From positions 106,322,778 through 106,386,777 of the forward strand of contig JAVHZZ010000010.1 of assembly GCA_036250195.1 (NCBI GenBank): a stretch of DNA of 64,000 nt, given 5' to 3'. Origin of the DNA: Mixophyes australis. Taxonomy: Eukaryota > Chordata > Amphibia > Anura > Limnodynastidae. The notes below the pieces were generated by a model. That model worked only from the letters and a program-made list of their open reading frames with translations. It had not been told where the DNA came from and made no database searches. The position numbers were made by a program, and so were the translations under genes. Each line of letters begins with the position of its first letter. Position 1 is the stretch's first letter. Below are positions 56,440 through 64,000 of this stretch, piece by piece.

Positions 56440-57330
56440 GACTAAGAAGATTCCTTATCTTATAAGTACTTGTAGCAACACCGCCTCTGATGTAGAGTTA
56501 ACGTTGTAGCTGGAAATTCCACCATTCCGTTCCATAAGCTTCTATGAAATGGTTATGGATATTCAGGGCTGCTTAAGGGTCAGTAGAATGTCATTGGCAG
56601 ATAAGGATATTTTGACATTTGTTTCACACAACTCCATCCCATGCACAATCATTGGGGATCTTTTCATAGCTGTTAGCGGTTTGTTCACCAGGGCAAATAT
56701 TGAAAGAAACATTGGCCATCCTTGTCTTCTACCTTTACAAATGGAGACCACTTCTGAGGAGGTAGTGTTGGTCATTTGTCCAGCTGACAAATTAATAGAG
56801 ATGGCATGCCTGTAAGAAAATCGCAAGACAATTCAAAGGCTTTCAATATTTCAACTATAAAGTGCTAGGAGATCATTGTCATCATCAACATTTACTTATA
56901 TAGCACCTGCAAGTTCCGTAGCGCTTTACAATTGGGGAGATGCTATCAAACTGTCACAAAAAGTTAGATTTTAGTTATGTCATTAATTTAGGAAGTACTT
57001 CATTGAACATGGAGTGGAGATGGGGAGCCAATAGTTCATAGTTTATTCATAGTAGACTGTACAAAAAACAAAAAAAAAAAAAACCTGTCAGGGCCAGTGG
57101 TTTTACCCGATTTGTACACTTTGATAACGTCCGTTATCTCTTCCACGGAAATGTTGCTGCAGAAATGTTCTTCTCATGGGTAAGAGAACTTTGAAAAATG
57201 GTTCTGGAAAGAAAATAGTTAAAACCAAGTATGTAGCATTTGCAATTATGGCTGTCCTTCCCTTCTTTATCATTCACAACAATTCTGGCTTCAAGCATAA
57301 AATGAGGAAGGGTTTGTTAAGTGGGAGCAA
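56440..57330 (-). mobile_element. L1-type LINE fragment, reverse transcriptase part
   Basis: On the minus strand, in L1 ORF2 order: ISVEEITDVIKVYKSGKTTG (57160-57095), ELLAPHLHSMFNEVL (57035-56985), then GRRQGWPMFLSIFAL, KISLSANDILLTLKQP (56740-56565) and NVNSTSEAVLL (to ~56470). The catalytic ADD is changed to AND, and stops and frameshifts are present, so it is dead. An A-rich stretch at 57061-57084 and a nested insert interrupt it. Both LINE ends are missing. Confidence 0.8.
56874..56940 (-). mobile_element. Nested LINE/SINE tail inside the L1 fragment
   Basis: CATCATCAACATTTACTTAT, ATAGCACCTGCAAGTTCCGT and AGCGCTTTACAATTGGGG match the 3' tail of the LINE at 53255 in reverse orientation. 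GGAGAT occurs on both sides (56868-56873 and 56936-56941) as a possible target duplication. It separates two parts of the L1 reading order. Confidence 0.7.
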
Positions 57331-58704
57331 ATTGCTGTTTCGCAGGAATAAATGATTATGCAGTAAGTGGTGTTAGTGGTGCTCTTTCCATTCCCTATTT
57401 ACTGTCCAGTGTACAATTTTAGTAACTCGGAGCCAGATTTCTTTCAGACTATTTGTAAAATGGATCACCACCACTGAAAAATATAGAATGGTTAAAAGAA
57501 TGTTTTAAGTGTAGGAATTGCTGCTGATGTGTGTAAAAGAAAAAGAAAAAAAACTATTGAGCTTAGTTTCCTATCATTGATGCAGGTCCCACATAAAAAG
57601 AATCATTACCTTATAGCATATCATAGGAACAATTGCTCAGTTTGTTTCCTATTCCCAAAAGTAGTATAGTGACTCACCTCAAGATGAATTACAGCCTTAC
57701 TGTAAACTAGAGCCAAATTCTTTAAAACATGTCAGCCTACTGTTCATGACAGAAGCCACAGATAATTGAACTGAGGAAAAAAAAAGAAGCAAATAATAAC
57801 AAGCATGAAACGTTAATCATTTAGCAAGTGACTCCTTTTTAGCATTGTTACTTTGTGAAAGAAAGAAAGAGAAAATGTTTGGCAGGCATCCATGAGAAGA
57901 GAAATGTTACCCGGAGTTTTGCAAGAGGCTTGTCGATTTCATTCCTATTAAATGTCTTGTTTTGTTGTGGAATTTTTAACATAAGTCTGTCCTTGTTTTA
58001 CCATTCTGAGAGACACATAGCAACAGAAAATTCTCCAGTATGATCTATCTTATTATTAGTATTATTATTTTATTATTATTATTATTTATTAATTATCTAT
58101 ATATTTAATTTATTTCAGTACAGCAATATAGATCTTCTACTTCAGGATAGCTCAGACATAAATAGTTCGTACAGCATTATAGATCTTATAGTTAGCAGTA
58201 TACTAAGTGGCCTTTTACTTTTCTTTGGTGGTATATTGTTTCGATTCTATAGTTCCTTGTTAACGTTATTGAGCAATTGTTTATTTAGTGATTCAGTTTT
58301 TTTTCTCAGCATTGGAATATTGTTTCTATCAAAATACTTAGAAGTATTATAGAGTGAAGCATATTATTCCACTGCGTATGGTTAATACGGCTGTACAGGT
58401 CACAGATACTCGGTATCACTATACAGGGTCTCACCCTCACAAGCATCCTACTTACAGCATTGAGATGTATTGCTTCCTGGACTTCACTATAGACAGAGAC
58501 TCCTTCTGAGTTCGGTAACCATAGCCAGCTTTTCAAGATTGGGGCTATTGATTGGTCTTCCCGTTCACACCCTTCCTTCGCCTTCATTTTAAAGCGGCAT
58601 ACAGAATTAATTTGCCAGTTCTGTTTTACAGAACTGATGGAGCCCTGCATAGAGCAGGCCCCAGAGTTCCGGGTGAGGGAAAGAGAAATTTAGTAAAAAC
58701 CAAC
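57331..58704. other. Spacer with (ATT)n tract
   Basis: The simple repeat is at 58049-58092. No conserved frame was recognised. Confidence 0.45.
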
Positions 58705-58866
58705 ATGTAGGTCAGTGTTGGCTAACTGTGACACTCCAGGTGTTGTGAAACTACAAGTCCCAGCATACCCTTCCAGCAATAAGCTGCTATATATTGGCAA
58801 AGCATGCTGGGACTTGTAGTTTCACAACACCTGGAGTGTCACAGGTTAGCCAACACTGAGGTAGGT
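58705..58866. mobile_element. Palindromic hAT MITE with 8-bp target duplication
   Basis: The element 58713-58858 has terminal inverted repeats of ~58 bp beginning CAGTGTTGGCTAAC. The flanks ATGTAGGT (58705-58712) and AGGTAGGT (58859-58866) match at 7 of 8 bases. Each arm carries ACTACAAGTCCCAGCAT, close to the ZNF143 extended motif. No coding capacity. Confidence 0.92.
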
Positions 58867-60175
58867 GATAGTGCAGTTCTAAGTATAGTATATAAACGCT
58901 TGATACAGACTCATTGAAACTGATTTGTCAGACATAACACAGTGCTCTATTGAGCTGTCTATTTTCCAGGTTTGCTATGTGCGCCCTTGGGCCACAGATT
59001 TTGCGGTCTTGCAGTTTCGTGTTCGTTTGTTACAGTGTTCAAAAGTTGAGTGAAGACCAATCACACCAGCCCATCAAGATTGGAGAAAAAGACTTCAAAT
59101 GTTAAATTCTGAGTTCTAATCTATAAAGCGTTAATTTTATTTGTCATTGTGCTTCCTATACCAACATTTTGGCCAGAATTGTCTGGTTTGATTCTGATTC
59201 ACAGTACTTATTTCTGCTTTAGTTTTGGTCACTGTGACTCAGTCCAAGGAGAGTAACAAATGTAGCCTTTCCCAGTAAACCGTTACTGTGCTAAATATCG
59301 GCTACACCTTTTTTGGTTTAGAGGATGCTACTATTTTAGGAAGTTCAGCAAAAGGAGAGCTTGAGGACACTGTGATAAAAATAATTTATTGTAACCAAAA
59401 ATATGCTAAAAGAAAAAACAACCGTATTATCTGCTTCTGTACCAAAATTACCAAGGTAAAATTGTCTACATTTGAGAAATGCAAAATACCCACTAATTCT
59501 GCAATTCTGTATTCATTTGGATGCATTCTTTGTGCTGCTCATGTACATTTCATTAAAGTAAACAATAGTATATGTTAGTGATGCCTGTAGTAACCATTTA
59601 GAATGTCTAAGTTACTGTATTCCAAAGCCAATGTTGTAAAATAAAACCTAGGAGGATGTAGGCAGCTTATTCATTCTTTACAGCTCCCACAATTGAATTA
59701 AAGGTATTTTCCACTATAAAAATATATTTTTATCTTCTCACCACCCCCATTTACTGTATTTAACACAGTCCCAGGATTGGCATCTAGCCAGGAAATTTGT
59801 CAATTCGCTTTTAACAGTGGTGTATCTAGATGTTTCTGGGCCCCTGGGCTGTACATATACCATGGGCCCCCACCCAACAAGCAAGTGTTGACTATAAGCT
59901 TGAGCCATCCCAACCAGGACCCCAATGACGGCTACCACAAAAATGTACAAAATGAGTAAAAAAAAATGTTGACAGGTCGCCCCTGGTGTGATGGACTGAA
60001 AATGTGGGCTCCACTGTTATCCTGGGCTCCACCGTTATCCTGGGCTCTGGCAGGAAGAGAGCAGGGGAGGGTCACCCAACATAGAACTATAATTGGGAAC
60101 TGAAGGATTTTGTAAAATGTATTTTTAAAGTATAAAATACCTTTTAAATAGTTTCTTTATTTACAACAGGACCAC
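58867..60175. other. Spacer, no gene recognised
   Basis: CAGTGGTGTATCTAGATG at 59815 looks like a hAT terminus followed by a GGGCCCC-rich stretch, but no partner end was confirmed. A short tandem TGGGCTCCAC(T/C)GTTATCC pair lies at 60007-60045. Confidence 0.45.
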
Positions 60176-60604
60176 TAAGGCTAGGTACACACTACAGTGT
60201 TTTGAAACGATTATCGTGTCAATCACCTGATAAACGAGTGTTTGGCCTGATATCGCATTACTGTTGTACGCTCCAATGATGAGCGAGGATTGTTCCAAAG
60301 CATATAATATCATTTCATTTGATTTTTAAACCAAACTAGAAGTCTTGTTCATCGATGGAACAACGTTGTTCCAATCCTGCAGTGTGTATTCACTCACAAT
60401 CAGGATCGCCATGGAGTTTATGATCTTTTCAGCTGACTGGTGTAACAGATTAAGAGCACAGATCTGAAGGGGAATTGTGTAAAACGTGTATAGTGTGTAC
60501 ACATGGATCTGCATGCTGATTGGGACTTTTTTTTTTTTTCACTCGGTAAATTTGTTATAGATAACACATCAGGAGAAAATTTCTGTATTGTGTAACCAGC
60601 CTAA
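60176..60604. mobile_element. Harbinger-type MITE, TAA target duplication
   Basis: The element 60179-60601 starts GGCTAGGTACACAC and ends GTGTAACCAGCC, flanked by TAA on both sides. The terminus and duplication type match the elements at 7253 and 26669, but the inside is different, so it is a related subfamily. Confidence 0.8.
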
Positions 60605-63600
60605 ATGTGTATTCCCATGCCCAATCATATAATTCATGTGTGAACCACTCTCCTTATCTATAATTATCTTTCACCTCTTTAGCAGGAGACAAAAGCTGTA
60701 AAAAGAAATAAAAACTTTAGAACTTATCTTGGCCTCCTTGAAGTACTGTGGATCAAATATCTGTAAGTTCCTTGTTTACCAGTTGATGCTGTATTGTTAG
60801 AAAGAATAACTATGAAATATGAATTAGCATTCTGATTTTCTGTAGATTTTTTTTTTTTTTTAAGTTCCTAGTTGTAAGAGGCACAGGTGGAAAGCATAAT
60901 TCAGAGAGGGTGAAACTAACAGTTCAGTTCTGTTTATGGAGGTTTTGTATTGTGATGATTGGCATGTTCAGGTCGTTAAGCTGTTTATTTTTTCCATAGA
61001 CGTCAGTCGTTGAACCTTAAAGAAATGTAGGTTGAATATCACTGTTTACTTTTGTCTGTGAAAAGCGCCGTCGTTTCTTTCTGGGTCTTGGCATGCAGGT
61101 GTAGGGAAGAGGTCGGCCGGCCCGTTTAATGGATAAAATAAACACATGGCAGTATTTGCACGCACTTTCATAGACACTTAACCCTCTCTATGGTTACGAA
61201 TAACATTACTGCGTTGAGGATTGTGTAGAGGTAACCTTTATCTGAGATGACATAGCCTTTTTCTGCTGTGTGCCTACAAATCACTGCAGAGCTCTGTGGC
61301 AGAAATGGGTTAAAGGTTTCTGATTATGTTTCATGTGATTTAAAGAGGTTATCCACCTTCTGATTACTTTGTTGTGGGTTCACATGCCCCTGTGCAACTT
61401 TTAATAAACACGTTGCTTTATCTTTTTGTCCAATTTGCTATTTTGCAGTGTTTTTATATAAGCCAGCAGAATTGTTTATTTCTTGTTCTTCTGGGATACA
61501 GCAGAGATTTGCTGCGCTCTCTGCTTTGGATATAATTGTATCCAAGAACAGGTTTGTGTCGTCTAACAGGCCAACAGAAATATAAAAGGCTCCTATAGAT
61601 ATGTGACATCAAGCACCCCCTCATTTAACTAGCAGATCAAGGTTTCCATACACAGGACTGTCACAGGTCCTGAGACACTTACCTTACCCAATCTATATTA
61701 TTGTGATTGATTTTAGCCCACGTGCACTACAATATAGTGGGGAAATCGATTCAGAGCGATGTGCTGCAGTGTTCCTTGGGAACGGCCCATGAATTCATTC
61801 TGCGGCCGGACGGTGACCTTAACTGAATTCCCCACATAGAGCCAATTGCCTGATATTACTGCAGATATTGCCAGCCTTTGATAAGTGGTGTGTTTTACAA
61901 AGTGTGGGTTACTGCTACATTGTGATTCAATTTATACAACCATATAAATATAATCAAATTATGTCCCCCTCACTGGACACCTATTCTGGGTTGACAAGTT
62001 GGTCCATAAACGTCAAACTCTGTTGTGAAAATGAAACACTTTTGCTTTGTTAAACGTTAACATAGTTGGAGAGTATAAGGATACATGCACATAAACATTT
62101 TTATTTTAGTTTTATAAATTCATTTAAAAAAATGAATAGTCTTTTTTTATATCTTTTCTTTTTTTTATTTTTAGTATGGTACCGGCATCTAGGAGAGCAT
62201 CATTTTTCAAACCGGGTCTGGTTTTTTCTAAAGAAAATTCATTACTATTTAGAAGTACTTTTATTTAGGGTTCCATTGGCGTGAATGGGGAAGCTTTAGT
62301 TGAAGTTGTGGTTGTAGAGTTTATGAAATGCAGAAGTCGCTGCAAATGCACTATAAAAATGTCTATGTAAAAGGACTTTAACTTCAAAAATGTTTTTGTC
62401 TACAATTGGGGAATGGTTTTAGGGGCTCTGTCTGCCACCTCTTTGCCTATTCTTTGTCATATTTTTGCTAATTTGTGGAGGTGGCAATACCCCCAATGAG
62501 ATCATACCCTGCCACTCCCATCAACGATATTACACATAACACTTGCCATAACACCACCACTGCTGGGAAGATTGTCGCACGTCCGTAAGATTGAGAGTTC
62601 TGAGAGGAGATAATGAAATGATGGCAACTAGACTGTACGTGAGCTCTGCAAGCAGAATTACGAGCATAGAAACTAGGTAAAGTCATATGGCAAGAACAGT
62701 CCATCCTTTAATACTTGCACTAAAGAAATATAAATATAAGATTATAAATTCCTACGAATTCTCCAGAAAGCTTGGAGCAACAAAAAAAATCTTTTAAGTA
62801 AAGAGTCTTGTAGGCAGATTGTTTGTTTGATGGATCAGAGATAGATTTTGTTTTAAAGCTTTTAACTGCTTTGAAGTACACTATGGCCTCGACTTATAAA
62901 TATATTGGGAGCTTTCAGGATTTTTGGAATTCTATACCTAGCCCAAATGATCTGCCTAATCTTCTACTGCCTGGTTTATAATGCAGCCCAGCTGATAATA
63001 TTTTCATGGCCGTTTCATACACAAGTGCTGGCAAGTGGAGTCAGTGTTTTAAAGTCATATACTCAAATCAGAGGTAAATTTCACACTGAGAATTCCCTTA
63101 GATTTTTTATTTAATCATTTGATAATTTTCTGTGGTTGCAAAATGTATAGTGCTGGCATAGGACTCGTTGATGGGGCAAATTCAATACATTTTGTAGAGA
63201 AACCAGTGGGAAATTCACAAAGTAATCTGTTCTTGCTTTTGAAATATACTTTCAATCCATCATCACAAAGCTTTGTCTTCAGGTTATAATCTTGTTTCAT
63301 ACATGTTTTGCCCGACACGCTCTGGTGGATTTACCAGTGGGAATTATGCAATGTATTACAGGAATAAATAGCATTGTATAAATCCAGGGCTTTCTCCAGG
63401 CATATAAACTTCAAAACAATGATTGTACATGTTACACAACAAATGTATTTGTTTTTCTTCATTTCACATTCGGGATAATAGTAGGTATTTAGGCTGTATT
63501 TGTCATTTCCTTCCTAAAATAAAATTATAAATACTTGGAATAATGTATACCCATACTGTAAGTTTTAAGGATATTTGAGGTCACTGATTATCTGCATCAG

Positions 63601-64000
63601 AAATCATCATTGATACAGATATTATTTACAATAGTTTCTACAAATGTCAGCATCACTTGTGTATTATACCCTACTTATATCAAGGGTTTACTTCCACTAT
63701 AAATATTGCTTATGACATTCTTCTCAGTAAACCATATTTCTTTGATTGCAAGTTTATTACTAAGAGTTGTAGCAGCCATAATAAACATACAATGTAATTT
63801 TCTTGTATAAATTATCATGGGCTTTATTACTGTACTCTTGGTTTGGCCTAGTAATAACCTTTGGATAAAGCGTCTTTCGGACAGAAGTTCAGCTTTAAAT
63901 GGTGCAATGCTGTAGTGTTCAGAAAAGGGTTATAGAATTCTAGAAAAAAGAGAAGGTTAACGTTCAAAAGTTAATTTGCCCTAAAAACCAAAAAGTTAAA
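60605..64000. other. AT-rich spacer, no gene recognised
   Basis: No transposon ends, tandem arrays or conserved frames were found. The stretch 60960-61480 is less AT-rich and free of recognised repeats, so it is where I would look first for conserved non-coding sequence. Confidence 0.4.

Noticed and set aside
59815..60020. hAT element starting CAGTGGTGTATCTAG and ending CTCCACTG
   Set aside because: The flanking 8-mers do not match and the right end lies in a short tandem repeat, so the end is not credible.

Overview
This is vertebrate nuclear DNA with no complete host gene. The repeat content points to an amphibian, most likely a frog: V-SINE-like tRNA-derived SINEs with ATC-type tails, a CR1-clade LINE, L1-type LINE fragments, many small hAT and PIF/Harbinger-type elements, and AT-rich intronic or intergenic spacer. 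The species call is inference from repeat style, not a database match. The only long, intact, clearly protein-like reading frame is a transposon gene.

Region 1-6524 is most of an autonomous hAT transposon read on the minus strand. The ORF (4940 to 1929, 1003 codons) carries a BED zinc finger, the D/D/E residues and the C-terminal hAT dimerisation block, with no stop or frameshift. Its right end (6524) has a TAGGG-type terminus, subterminal GGATCCGA motifs, a TATA box and a YY1-like site. Its leader holds four tandem ~292-340 bp units. Beyond its 3' end (1-1440) lies a 79/100-bp satellite built partly from pieces of the transposase gene itself. The left terminus is outside the window.

Region 7-29 kb is a mosaic. 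It holds a Harbinger-type element whose core expanded into a 43-bp minisatellite (7253-8033) plus an unexpanded copy (26669-27071); a 5'-truncated L1 with an 18-bp target duplication (9313-10363); a CR1 with a nearly complete but decayed ORF2 (12376-15285); a HARBI1-like transposase pseudogene (19399-20200); palindromic MITEs; V-SINEs; a composite element with 8-bp target duplications; and two LTR-like segments.

Region 29.7-32.5 kb is the best candidate for host regulatory sequence. A perfect ZNF143/STAF motif in GC-rich DNA is followed by ATGCCG and a consensus splice donor. Immediately after that comes a ~2.25 kb G-rich minisatellite of ~28-34 bp units with strong quadruplex potential. A first exon is possible but unproven.

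Region 33-64 kb is AT-rich spacer with a second copy of the composite element, a 1.1 kb hAT element, further MITEs, two V-SINEs, an L1 RT fragment with a nested insertion, a LINE 3' end sharing its tail with the SINEs, and simple repeats. Most long minus-strand frames in the satellites are repeat artefacts. Boundaries of repeats were read by eye from target-site duplications and terminal inverted repeats; family names below the superfamily level are not claimed.
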